Notes under the pieces: generated by a model
Told to the model about the DNA's origin: nothing
The model's database searches: none
The model's input: the letters and a program-made list of their open reading frames with translations, nothing else
Assembly: GCA_002428985.1 (NCBI GenBank)
Contig: DIYL01000061.1
Location: forward strand, 1 to 64,000
DNA length: 64,000 nucleotides
Direction: 5' to 3'
Origin: Anaerolineales bacterium UBA6055
GTDB lineage: Bacteria; Chloroflexota; Anaerolineae; Aggregatilineales; Phototrophicaceae
Translations under genes and position numbers: made by a program
Shown here: positions 25,801-32,379 of the stretch, piece by piece
Layout of the letters: every line of letters starts with the position of its first letter
Numbering within the stretch: the stretch's first letter is position 1

Positions 25801-26704
25801 GCACCTACGGGCACTTGAGAAGCATACATCGTCTGTCAACAGCGTGGCAATCAACAGCAACGTGGCTGTCACTGCATCAGGCTCAATGTTGGGGAGTCTA
25901 GATAACAGCCTGCGCGTGTGGAACTGGCACACCGGACAGCATCTGCGCACCCTTGCGGGACATACAGACCTCGTCTACAGCGTGGCACTAGCGGGCGAGT
26001 TTGCAGTTAGTGCATCAAAAGACCAGACTCTGCGTGTGTGGAACTGGCACACTGGACAGCACTTGCGTATCTTTGAAGGGCATACAGCCTCTGTCTATAG
26101 CGTCGCACTCAACGGCGACGTAGCCGTCAGTGCATCAGGGGACAACACCCTGCGTGTATGGAACTGGCACACTGGACAGCACCTGCGTACCCTTGAGGGG
26201 CATCCAGCCTCTGTCAACAGTGTAGCACTCAACGGCGAGGTGGCCGTCACTGCATCACTGGGCAAAACCCTGCACGTGTGGAACTGGCACACTGGACAGC
26301 ACCTCCACACCCTTGAGGGGCATACAGACTATGTCAACAGCGTGGCACTTAAGGGCGAGTTAGCCGTTAGTGCATCAGGGGACAACACCCTGCGCGTCTG
26401 GAACTGGAACACTGGACAGCTATTAGATACATTTCCACGGGAAGAAGCCAGTCACCTGACAATTGCCGAACAATATGACGGATTGTCGCTCAATCGTCAT
26501 GTCAATCAGCATCCCCGCTTCAATTTTGTGCAGTCCGGCAATACAGTAGTGATGCACCCTAAGACATCGGCGACAGTTTTGGCGCGGGTCACAGTTGATG
26601 GGCGGATTCAGGCATTGGGAGCGAATGTCGATATGTTGGTGCTGGGTGATCGTGGTGGCAATGTGCATTTCTTGCGGATTAAGGATGGCATCGCCGAAAG
26701 CTAA
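22865..26704 (+). CDS. TIR-STAND NTPase-WD40 protein (bacterial NLR-like)
   Basis: 1279 residues. Residues 8-120 are a TIR domain (IFISYARDGGG; candidate catalytic glutamate in RDEWEYA near 84), which in bacteria and plants often cleaves NAD+. Residues 155-430 are an NB-ARC-like STAND ATPase: Walker A GGGGFGKTT (187-195), Walker B LLVIDDVW (263-270) and a sensor ITTR. A helical region follows, then 12 WD40 repeats of about 40 residues (694-1192), most carrying the identical blade core LRVWNWHTGQHLRTL, and a tail that could supply two more blades to make two seven-bladed propellers. Likely a threat sensor whose propeller binds a trigger, whose STAND core oligomerises and whose TIR acts as effector (inference). 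Residues 603-612 are encoded by a perfect 28-bp REP palindrome. Confidence 0.85.
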   Translation: MTTAGHQQKIFISYARDGGGREFADQIRTELEGYSFNLWQDVVAMEGGESWFEQILQAIRESVVMVLVLNDAALASPNVRDEWEYARKIGTPILPVTKSGTIFKDAPRWLGKNHIFILDPKHPDYAQQHESWLKQLNDPPELKPRHFHTPTLPAHYIKREAEYKAVCDQLLAENQETMVAITTALQGGGGFGKTTLARALCLDDDVRFRYDDGVLWITLGEAPDMLTEVNKLIKILQPDSDTYSDINLAAEALQNLFDTRDCLLVIDDVWHEKFLPSLTRSKRATYLITTRLQTVVSYARADAVTVDEMTTEEAADLLASQIGGDVNPEELRDMAQRLGEWALLLEIVGAELRKRIDSGRTLAQALEYVQKRFERKGITYLNQSAEEERNQAVHVSLEMSLERLRDTTEFPVMPDMPDDCDKRFLELGIFKDDAVIPFSTIALLWEQTADFDDIDTEDVLEAMASLSLFTRYDPADGVDNGTLTLHDVTREILLLLLDEADDMPNAPQLHGTLIDAYGIEAPDNALTPSEQLEEPQYTLPDAYAWEHIAYHLIEAGQADTLITLLTDYHWLYAKLSNTNPNAIIADCDVLLSPPPDTSRKGNVGKRHASSLPENAENVVRLLQSAIRISAHIIGDDVEQLSSQLVGRLVGHKGCYPQIDTLMGVIHDLPKPDLLPLYPTMVQAGGALQRTLAGHTNSVNSVALNNDVAVSASSDRTLRVWNWHTGQHLRTLEGHTSPVRSVALSGDFAVTASDDQTLRVWNWHTGQHLRTLAGHTDLVYSVALSGEFAVSASRDQTLRVWNWHTGQHLRTLERHTNAVYSVALNGEVAISASGDNTLRVWNWHTGQHLRTLEGHTTSVNSVALNGEVAISASGDNTLRVWNWHTGQHLRTLEGHTSYVNSVALNGDVAVSTSGSMWGGSDNSLRVWNWHTGQHLRTFEGHTNAVYSVALNGEVAVTASQDNTLCIWNWRGVHTHEPAEQHLRALEKHTSSVNSVAINSNVAVTASGSMLGSLDNSLRVWNWHTGQHLRTLAGHTDLVYSVALAGEFAVSASKDQTLRVWNWHTGQHLRIFEGHTASVYSVALNGDVAVSASGDNTLRVWNWHTGQHLRTLEGHPASVNSVALNGEVAVTASLGKTLHVWNWHTGQHLHTLEGHTDYVNSVALKGELAVSASGDNTLRVWNWNTGQLLDTFPREEASHLTIAEQYDGLSLNRHVNQHPRFNFVQSGNTVVMHPKTSATVLARVTVDGRIQALGANVDMLVLGDRGGNVHFLRIKDGIAES
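24671..24698. repeat. Perfect 28-bp REP palindrome inside the TIR-STAND-WD40 gene
   Basis: The arm GTAGGGAAGAGGCA is followed directly by its exact reverse complement, with GTAG at both ends. It lies in frame in the linker between the helical region and the propeller and is translated as part of VGKRHASSLP. Near-identical elements lie at 27680, 32346, 58994 and 59321. Confidence 0.9.
24944..26440 (+). repeat. Twelve tandem WD40-encoding repeats
   Basis: Units of about 120 bases (some 138-141 with inserts at blades 6, 7 and 8) encode successive blades. Long stretches around GGAACTGGCACACCGGACAG are the same in most units at the DNA level, third codon positions included. Variation concentrates in the first 15 residues of each blade. 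That indicates recent amplification or gene conversion. The last unit has asparagine for histidine in its WNWNTGQ core. Confidence 0.85.
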
Positions 26705-26716
26705 AGCATTTTCGGC
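26693..26716 (+). repeat. GCCGA hairpin repeat, copy 2
   Basis: GCCGA and TCGGC enclose AAGCTAAAGCATTT. The element starts inside the last codons of the TIR-STAND-WD40 gene and supplies its stop codon (GAAAGCTAA). Homology to copy 1 continues to about 26760. Confidence 0.6.
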
Positions 26717-26795
26717 TATCGTATCGGGTAAGCCTGCTCAAGAGGCTATGGCTATGGGTGTTGAATTTCGCACCAGTCGCTTTAGCCATACAGGC

Positions 26796-26821
26796 GGATG
26801 ACCACACGGGGTCATCCCTAC
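26796..26821 (-). repeat. REP hairpin, GGATGA type, copy 2
   Basis: GGATGACC (26796-26803) pairs with GGTCATCC (26810-26817), followed by CTAC. On the minus strand it starts with GTAG and then the stem, the arrangement seen in REP sequences recognised by RAYT transposases. Confidence 0.75.
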
Positions 26822-27012
26822 GGTGTGTCAATCCTATCTGTGCCTCTGTGGTGAAAAATCCCTACAGGTTATCCAGCAAATCGCCCCTAACATGTCCCAA
26901 CCTAGACCGCTAACGCTAGGAGAAGGGGGAGCAAATGTCCTGCTCACACAGGTTAAACATTGCCAAAAGTAGATATTGGGGCTGACGGAGGCGCATTCAT
27001 ACGCAGAAATTT

Positions 27013-27039
27013 GTAGGGTGCGTACCCATGTGTCGCACC
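27013..27039 (+). repeat. REP-like hairpin with GTAGGG head
   Basis: GTA is followed by GG and the stem GGTGCG (27017-27022) pairing with CGCACC (27034-27039) across an 11-base loop. Same GTAGGG head as the other REPs but a different stem. Confidence 0.6.
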
Positions 27040-27056
27040 GCAACCATCATATAGGC

Positions 27057-27082
27057 GGATGACCACACAGGGTCATCCCTAC
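27057..27082 (-). repeat. REP hairpin, GGATGA type, copy 3
   Basis: GGATGACC (27057-27064) pairs with GGTCATCC (27071-27078) followed by CTAC. It differs from copy 2 by one loop base, and flanking sequence is also shared. It ends 77 bases before the stop codon of the phage tail-terminator-like gene. Confidence 0.75.
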
Positions 27083-27158
27083 GCTGTGTCCATCCTCACT
27101 GTGTTCCCTGTGGTGAAAAATCGCTTTGTGTGCTTCGTGTAATTCGTGGTGAGGGCAC

Positions 27159-27614
27159 TTACACCTCAATCACCCAATTATGGCGGAAGGCACACCCATA
27201 AAATTCCCGTCCCCCGATTTCAAAAATCCCCGGTTCAACCGTCACCCGTGATGGAAACACCAGCGCATTCGTTAGCGTGGGGTCATTAGCGATTGCGCTC
27301 ATGTAGTTGTCGATGAGTGTGATGAGCTCCGGTAGATGTCCGCGCATACCGACGCGTGTGCTCGTCGGTGCGAGGATCAGTAGGTGCGTCACTTTGTAAT
27401 TAACCGTCTGCGCCGCACCACTAAACGCAATCATCTGCAATCCCTCCCCGTGTTCTTTGAACAATCGATCAGTTTGTGTGTCAATCGGCATGACGAGCAA
27501 TGCAGGTAATTGCGGTTGTGCCAATGCTTCGGGCACGGCATCAATATCATAGTTGTTTTGTATGTTTGTCACGCTCAGGTTGGATAGGTTGGTTAATGCT
27601 GTACGGAAGGTCAT
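27159..27614 (-). CDS. Phage tail-terminator-like protein
   Basis: 151 residues. It resembles tail terminator or tail-completion proteins: an N-terminal helix, the segment QLPALLVMPID, an alternating strand pattern (YKVTHLLILAP), a long helix (LPELITLIDNYMSAIANDP) and a C-terminal pair of strands ending FYGCAFRHNWVIEV. Such proteins cap the tail tube and join it to the head. The gene is intact with AAAGGAG upstream of its ATG. It sits alone between REP elements (27057 downstream, 27680 upstream) and is flanked by non-phage genes. Assignment rests on pattern and on the company of the other three phage genes, so moderate confidence. Confidence 0.55.
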   Translation of the reverse strand: MTFRTALTNLSNLSVTNIQNNYDIDAVPEALAQPQLPALLVMPIDTQTDRLFKEHGEGLQMIAFSGAAQTVNYKVTHLLILAPTSTRVGMRGHLPELITLIDNYMSAIANDPTLTNALVFPSRVTVEPGIFEIGGREFYGCAFRHNWVIEV

Positions 27615-27679
27615 CGGTTTGTCTCCTTTGGATTAAATCACGATTTGTTATTGGAATGGGTATGATGCATTTACAGGAA

Positions 27680-27707
27680 GTAGGGAAGAGGCATGCCTCT
27701 TCCCTCC
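27680..27707. repeat. 28-bp REP palindrome, one mismatch
   Basis: Same element as at 24671 apart from the penultimate base (CCCTCC end). Intergenic, 66 bases upstream of the tail-terminator-like gene. Confidence 0.85.
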
Positions 27708-27805
27708 CAACAAATTTACGCATGTATTTAAATAGGCTATTAAAGATATTTAAAATTTATAAAAGGTCTTAAGTGTCCGTTTTTTCAAAACTAACATCAT
27801 TCTTC

Positions 27806-27837
27806 TTGACAAGACAACGAAAACTAATTATATTAGT
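27806..27837 (+). promoter_or_regulatory. Promoter with candidate TetR operator
   Basis: TTGACA at 27806-27811 and TATATT at 27829-27834 are 17 bases apart. The -10 lies inside the inverted repeat ACTAAT-TAT-ATTAGT (27823-27837), a size and place suited to repressor binding. The TetR-type gene at 29204 is the obvious candidate (inference). Confidence 0.5.
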
Positions 27838-27883
27838 CTTAAAGGTGAACGATATTAGTTTTCAAATCACAGGGAGAAAGAAA

Positions 27884-28297
27884 ATGACAACCATGACACA
27901 ATCAACCACAAGCGAAATCAATGAAAAAACACGAATCAGCATGAGCCAACCAAAGCTCTTTTCACACCTCAATGGGCTCGCTTTATTTATCGGTAGTGTC
28001 GTCGCATTTGGGGTCGTCAGTGGCGATTGGTTAGCATTTATCCTGCTGTTGCTCGTACCGGATTTGTTTATGCTCGGCTATATGGCAAATACAAAAATCG
28101 GCGCATGGATTTACAACTTCGGGCATAGTTATGTACTGGCAATCCCTGTCATCGTTGTAGGCGTCGCACTCGATCACAATACAATCCTATCGATCGGCAT
28201 CATTCTTATGGCACACATCGGCATGGATCAAGTCGCGGGATATGGCTATAAATACGGCGATGCTGAATTTTCACATACACATATGAATCGCATCTAA
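27884..28297 (+). CDS. DUF4260 membrane protein
   Basis: 137 residues, DUF4260. Landmarks are a first helix (GLALFIGSVVAFGVVSG), the LLLLVPDLFMLGYM helix, the motif IGAWIYNFGHSYVLAIPVI, and the C-terminal AHIGMDQVAGYGYKYGDAEFSHTHM, which is the family signature. Function unknown. GGGAGAAAG precedes the ATG. It is followed after 28 bases by an alpha/beta hydrolase and then a TetR-type regulator, a common context for DUF4260 genes. Confidence 0.8.
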   Translation: MTTMTQSTTSEINEKTRISMSQPKLFSHLNGLALFIGSVVAFGVVSGDWLAFILLLLVPDLFMLGYMANTKIGAWIYNFGHSYVLAIPVIVVGVALDHNTILSIGIILMAHIGMDQVAGYGYKYGDAEFSHTHMNRI

Positions 28298-28325
28298 AAC
28301 CTAGACACACGGAGATATACTTAAG

Positions 28326-29132
28326 ATGAACACACAATATATGCAACACGAACAAGGCAAACTCGCATACACCGATTATGGCGGGACAGGCGACTTAGTC
28401 ATTATGTTACCGGGGATGGGCGCACTCCGTCAGGAATATCGATTCCTCGGGCCAGAGCTTGTCAAAGCTGGTTATCATGCCGTCAGTGTCGACTTACGCG
28501 GACAAGGTGAATCCAGCCTCGGGTGGTCAGCTTATGATATACCATCTGTCGCTAACGATACCCTCGCACTAATTCAACATCTCGGCGCAGACTCAGCGCA
28601 TTTGATTGGTACATCATTTTCACCGGGGTCGATCGTTTGGGCAGCTGTTGAAGCGCCCGAAAAAATCAAATCAGTAGTACTCATCGGCGCATTCGTGCGC
28701 GATCCACAAACCAACCCAATTATGAAAGCGGTCATGTGGTTGATGATGAATAACCCGTGGAATGTTCAAGCGTGGCGGATGTTTTATCCGAGTATGTTCC
28801 CAACACAAAAACCCGATGATTTTGATGACTATCTCGATCAACTAATCGCCAGCCTTAAACCAAAAGGGCGCATTGAACCTGTCAAACAGTTTGCCAACAC
28901 GAGCCGTAAACCCTCGGAAACGCGATTGATACAAGTCAAATGCCCAATACTCGTTGTGATGGGAACAGCAGATCCAGATTTTCCGGATCCTATCGCAGAA
29001 GCAAATTACATCGTTGAACAAACAGGTGGTCAACTCCTACTAATTGACAAAGCGGGGCATTATCCACAAAGCGAAATGCCTGAAACAACCAATCCTGCCA
29101 TCATCGAATTTTTGCAAACCGTTGCTGGATAG
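28326..29132 (+). CDS. Alpha/beta hydrolase
   Basis: 268 residues, single-domain alpha/beta hydrolase fold. Oxyanion region LPGMGALRQEYR, nucleophile elbow LIGTSFSPGS (serine in G-T-S-F-S), an acid in the GTADPDFPDP segment and the final histidine in KAGHYPQSE complete the triad. Substrate unknown; a small ester or epoxide is typical. It lies in a probable operon with DUF4260, with GGAGATATAC upstream of its ATG. Confidence 0.85.
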   Translation: MNTQYMQHEQGKLAYTDYGGTGDLVIMLPGMGALRQEYRFLGPELVKAGYHAVSVDLRGQGESSLGWSAYDIPSVANDTLALIQHLGADSAHLIGTSFSPGSIVWAAVEAPEKIKSVVLIGAFVRDPQTNPIMKAVMWLMMNNPWNVQAWRMFYPSMFPTQKPDDFDDYLDQLIASLKPKGRIEPVKQFANTSRKPSETRLIQVKCPILVVMGTADPDFPDPIAEANYIVEQTGGQLLLIDKAGHYPQSEMPETTNPAIIEFLQTVAG

Positions 29133-29164
29133 CATCACACTATATTGCTACCCATTATTTTTAC

Positions 29165-29188
29165 TATAATTGGGTAAATACCACCCAA
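29165..29188 (+). promoter_or_regulatory. -10 box and candidate operator before the TetR gene
   Basis: TATAAT at 29165-29170 overlaps an imperfect inverted repeat, TTGGGT (29170-29175) and ACCCAA (29183-29188), with an inner GGTA/TACC pair. A placement right after the -10 suits autorepression by the TetR protein. The -35 is not clear. Confidence 0.4.
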
Positions 29189-29203
29189 CAACAGGACAAC
29201 ATT

Positions 29204-29776
29204 ATGCCCTATCCATCGAAACTCAACAGCGAAACCCTCGTCGAAGTTGCCTGGCAAATGATGGAAGACGCTGGCGTTGAAGCGTTTTCCATGCACAAAC
29301 TCGCGGAGCACTTTGATGTAAAAACAAGTTCACTCTACCGCTACTACAAAAAAACGGAACTACTGCGAGCAGTCAATATATATACAGAAAAAAAACTCTA
29401 TCTATCAGTTAGTGGGGTATTACAATCCGATGCTGACCCGCTTGACAAAATCCGACAAATTGCGCAGGATTACCGATCGTTTGGGTTATCTCATCCGACA
29501 ACGTACGGCTTACTCTATACCAACACCATTGATGAGTTACGACCCGACTTTGAAGAAGGTGTGCAGGGCATCTTGCCATTCCAAGCATTGATGGCACAAA
29601 TTAGTGGCGAAGCTAATTCGTTATCGGCATTGCGCGGATTATTAGCGGTGATGCACGGATTTGTCATGCTCGAAATTGCAGGACAACTCCGACGTGGCGG
29701 TAGCCTTGATGATGCCTACACCTATACAATTGACGCGTATTTGAAAGGTGTTTCAGAAGAAACAAGACATATTTAG
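29204..29776 (+). CDS. TetR family transcriptional regulator
   Basis: 190 residues. The N-terminal helix-turn-helix is seen in AWQMMEDAGVEAFSMHKLAEHF and VKTSSLYRYYKKTELL. The C-terminal ligand domain, all helical, resembles the TetR_C/WHG type (YGLLYTNTIDELRP). It likely represses the DUF4260-hydrolase genes upstream and itself, through the inverted repeats noted at 27823 and 29170. The inducing ligand is unknown. Confidence 0.85.
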   Translation: MPYPSKLNSETLVEVAWQMMEDAGVEAFSMHKLAEHFDVKTSSLYRYYKKTELLRAVNIYTEKKLYLSVSGVLQSDADPLDKIRQIAQDYRSFGLSHPTTYGLLYTNTIDELRPDFEEGVQGILPFQALMAQISGEANSLSALRGLLAVMHGFVMLEIAGQLRRGGSLDDAYTYTIDAYLKGVSEETRHI

Positions 29777-29919
29777 CTTTACATAAAACTATCATAAATT
29801 GTAGCAATGGCATTCTGCACTTCGTGGTACAATAAAGTCAATCGGTAATCTATAGACTTGTTATTCGGCATTTCGATAGAAAAGCCCAATTGTATTGAAC
29901 ACAGAAAAAGAGAGAACCT

Positions 29920-30339
29920 ATGCCATTCGACTATCGTTGGCACATCAAAGGACGCGTGCTATTGGTAATGGGGTCTGGAGATTTATCACTTCAGGCATTT
30001 CAACAACTAGCAAGTACGGAATTCCCAGATCAGATAATAACTGAAAAATTACATGTCATTCTCTTCTCAGATGAAATAAAATCTGCACCTCCGATGCAAC
30101 AGTTAGCCAAACTCAATGTGCCCGAAAATCGTGGTTGGATAGTCTTCGTCTCCGAAGATAATAACCCGATCGGACGGTTTATAGCATCTGTGGCTGTACA
30201 ATTATTAAATCTTGATATGCGTATTAAGCCAACCTTGGAAGACGCTCAAGCCCTATTGAAGCGGGCTGACGTCTCATTAGCTGAGTATGATTTTCCAGCA
30301 AGCATTGATGAATTCTCGTTATTAGGGCGTATTGAATAG
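29920..30339 (+). CDS. Small paralogous protein, family copy 3
   Basis: 139 residues. Relationship to the genes at 3693 and 4320 is visible in the opening MPFDYRWHIKGRVLLVMGSG, the strand LHVILFSDE, the NRGWIVFVSEDNNPIGRFIASV block (GW-ii-v-eDNP in the others) and the helix PTLEDAQALLKRAD. Overall identity is low. Soluble, no signal peptide. It stands alone, converging with the TipAS-domain gene. Confidence 0.6.
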   Translation: MPFDYRWHIKGRVLLVMGSGDLSLQAFQQLASTEFPDQIITEKLHVILFSDEIKSAPPMQQLAKLNVPENRGWIVFVSEDNNPIGRFIASVAVQLLNLDMRIKPTLEDAQALLKRADVSLAEYDFPASIDEFSLLGRIE

Positions 30340-30349
30340 TCTGTATAGA

Positions 30350-30835
30350 TTAATTGCTGAGATTATTGCGACGCTTTTCCAGTTCTTCATCTTCCGCCAA
30401 CATCCGTTCAATCTCGGCGGTTTCCAATTCATCGACATAATGTTCAATGACCTGTTCTAGATATGCAGGTAACTCAGGGTGAATATTCTGGAAGTTCTTC
30501 ATAAAGCGCGCATCGGTGTTATACATCTGTCCCAATCCTCGTAGTGTGTCCAACGACGGTTCATAGAAATGGCGTAGATTTTCGCGCCAGCGTTCAAGGA
30601 TAATGGCGACCTCTTCGCTATTTTTATCTTTTCCCGCTTGCATCGCCTCGGCAAAATCAACATAAATCTGGTTTTGCTCCGCTTTGATGGCGTCTTGTTG
30701 TTCTCCGCTATAATTATTCCAGCGTTGCATTGTCTCGTTGACAACTTGTGGGTTCCACGTCAGGCGAGCTTCACGCTCATAATCTTGTTGTTGTTCATCG
30801 CTATGTTGCTGTAATCCGCGTTGTTTCCTGCTCAT
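30350..30835 (-). CDS. Stand-alone TipAS-like antibiotic-recognition domain protein
   Basis: 161 residues, all helical. The match to the TipAS ligand domain is visible in RWNNYSGEQQDAIKAEQNQI, the segment EEVAIILERWRENLRHFYEP, the GLGQMYNTDARF motif and the ending ELPAYLEQVIEHYV. TipAS normally forms the C-terminal half of MerR-type regulators that bind thiopeptides. Here the MerR DNA-binding half is absent, so it may be a drug-sequestering or co-regulatory protein. A longer charged C-terminal helix (ERMLAEDEELEKRR) is an addition. Confidence 0.7.
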   Translation of the reverse strand: MSRKQRGLQQHSDEQQQDYEREARLTWNPQVVNETMQRWNNYSGEQQDAIKAEQNQIYVDFAEAMQAGKDKNSEEVAIILERWRENLRHFYEPSLDTLRGLGQMYNTDARFMKNFQNIHPELPAYLEQVIEHYVDELETAEIERMLAEDEELEKRRNNLSN

Positions 30836-30973
30836 GATGTCGTTCTCTTTAGATTATCTAACATGTCTATCATACCCTATAACGCTACGTCATAGGCAAG
30901 TACAAATTTGCCTTTGCTTTGAGGGGTCGCTACAATCGGCAATTAGCTTACTTGCATCAATAAGGTCACTCAC

Positions 30974-31765
30974 ATGTTCGCATTACCTGCCTATCCACCA
31001 TTATTTTGGGTGACGGCTGTCATCGCGATTGTGCTACTCGGCATTACCAAAGGAGGCTTTGGTGGCGGTGCAGGTGTGATTGGCACCCCACTGATGTCAC
31101 TCGTCATTCCGGTTGAAGATGCGGCGGCACTGTTGCTCGTCCTCCTCATCATCATTGATATGGCGACCGTTCAACACTATCGCCATCATTTTCATCGCCC
31201 CAGCCTGACTAATCTCTTGATGGGTAGTGTCTTTGGTATTATCATCGGCGGGTTGACCTTCCAAATATTGATCAACAATGAACAAGCATTCAAAACAGTC
31301 ATTGGCGTACTCGCTATTCTATACGTCTTGTATCGCATCCTACCTCTACCAGAGTTCCCAATTGCTGAAGATAAGCCGTTCTTTCGCCCGATTGGTGTAG
31401 TTTTTGGTGTGATTGCGGGGTTCGTCTCGACCCTGATTCATGCCGGAGGACCACCCGCTGTGATGTATTTGCTTCCTCAGAAATTACACCAAAGCGCATA
31501 TGTCGGCACAATGGCACTCTTATTCACGACCGTCAACTTGATGAAACTTATCCCCTATAAAGTATTAGGCTTGATTGCTATTGGCGACCTCACCACAATT
31601 TTGATACTCGCGCCGATATGCCTACTCAGTGCACGATTGGGGATATTCCTCAATAAGCGCTTTGATCCCCTTTGGTTTAATCGGATTGTATACGCACTCC
31701 TGTTTTTGACAGGTTTGCAATTGGTCGTCGGCGAGAGCCTCATCAAACTTGTTCTTCCCACATAA
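30974..31765 (+). CDS. TauE/SafE family membrane exporter
   Basis: 263 residues with about eight membrane helices. The two family repeats are seen in LGITKGGFGGGAGVIGTPLMSLVIP near the N-terminus and GFVSTLIHAGGPPAVMYLLPQKL near the middle. These proteins move small sulfur-containing or organic anions such as sulfite or sulfoacetate. Substrate unknown here. A second, divergent member lies at 33913. Confidence 0.85.
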   Translation: MFALPAYPPLFWVTAVIAIVLLGITKGGFGGGAGVIGTPLMSLVIPVEDAAALLLVLLIIIDMATVQHYRHHFHRPSLTNLLMGSVFGIIIGGLTFQILINNEQAFKTVIGVLAILYVLYRILPLPEFPIAEDKPFFRPIGVVFGVIAGFVSTLIHAGGPPAVMYLLPQKLHQSAYVGTMALLFTTVNLMKLIPYKVLGLIAIGDLTTILILAPICLLSARLGIFLNKRFDPLWFNRIVYALLFLTGLQLVVGESLIKLVLPT

Positions 31766-31912
31766 ATATCTAAGCAACAACTCATGCCAGATCATAACTG
31801 TACCTATAAGCGTAACTATCTAAAAACCTGATGAGTGCCATGTAATATATCATGTTGTGATTCGATCGGAATAATATCAGCATATTATTTGAGTTCCTCA
31901 GAGGAGTTTGTT

Positions 31913-32326
31913 ATGAGCGCACAAATCCCGGAAAGCCACAAAGATTTAATTGCAGGACCAGTCTGCGCAACTGTCAGCACAACATTTGAAGACGGACAAC
32001 CCCAATCATCTGTTATTTGGACAAAACTAGATGGCGACAACATCCAATTCAGCGTGACAACCACCCGTCAAAAAGCCAAAAATATGGAAGCGACACCGAA
32101 GGTATCCCTATTGGCAATGGATCCACAAAACCCGTATCGTTATATCGAAGTGCGCGGTGCTGTATCGATGACACAAGACGGCGCATATGATTTGATTGAT
32201 GAATTAGCAAAACTATATGTCAATAAAGATGAATACTACGGTGGTGTTGCGCCTGCTGAACAAAAAGAAAAAGAACAACGCGTCATCGTCACTCTAACCC
32301 CAACCAAAGTGTACGCACACGGTTAA
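31913..32326 (+). CDS. PPOX-class F420-dependent oxidoreductase-like protein
   Basis: 137 residues, split-barrel flavin/F420-binding fold. Landmarks are ATVSTTFEDGQPQSSVIWTKLDG, FSVTTTRQKAKNME with the cofactor-phosphate-binding lysines, VSLLAMDPQNPYRYIEVRG and the final VIVTLTPTKVYAHG. The family uses F420 or FMN to reduce small substrates. GAGGAG lies 7 bases upstream of the ATG. It suggests the host makes F420 (inference). Confidence 0.8.
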   Translation: MSAQIPESHKDLIAGPVCATVSTTFEDGQPQSSVIWTKLDGDNIQFSVTTTRQKAKNMEATPKVSLLAMDPQNPYRYIEVRGAVSMTQDGAYDLIDELAKLYVNKDEYYGGVAPAEQKEKEQRVIVTLTPTKVYAHG

Positions 32327-32345
32327 ATCCATTTTAGGATAAATT

Positions 32346-32373
32346 GTAGGGAACAGGCATGCCTGTTCCACAT
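32346..32373. repeat. 28-bp REP palindrome, decayed end
   Basis: GTAGGGAACAGGCA is followed by TGCCTGTTCC, then CACAT replaces the usual CTAC end. It lies between the convergent PPOX and MFS genes and could also act as a terminator. Confidence 0.8.
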
Positions 32374-32379
32374 TCAATA

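Larger units (their letters stand above)
26705..27158. other. Repeat-rich intergenic region
   Basis: About 450 bases with no gene. It holds a long direct repeat (26788-26861 and 27048-27122) whose core is a REP hairpin, a further GTAGGG hairpin (27013-27039) and the tail of the GCCGA repeat. Confidence 0.7.

Noticed and set aside
24823..26310. Long overlapping frames on both strands across the WD40 region
   Set aside because: They are shadows of the biased, repeated WD40 codons; they have no ribosome sites and resemble no protein.
24944..26440. Array of near-identical repeats that could be taken for a CRISPR or VNTR
   Set aside because: The frame is open throughout and each 120-base unit encodes a WD40 blade, so it is a coding repeat.
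32346..32373. Palindrome as a simple rho-independent terminator
   Set aside because: The same sequence occurs inside two coding regions and in other gaps, so it is a mobile-type repeat first, even if it also stops transcription here.
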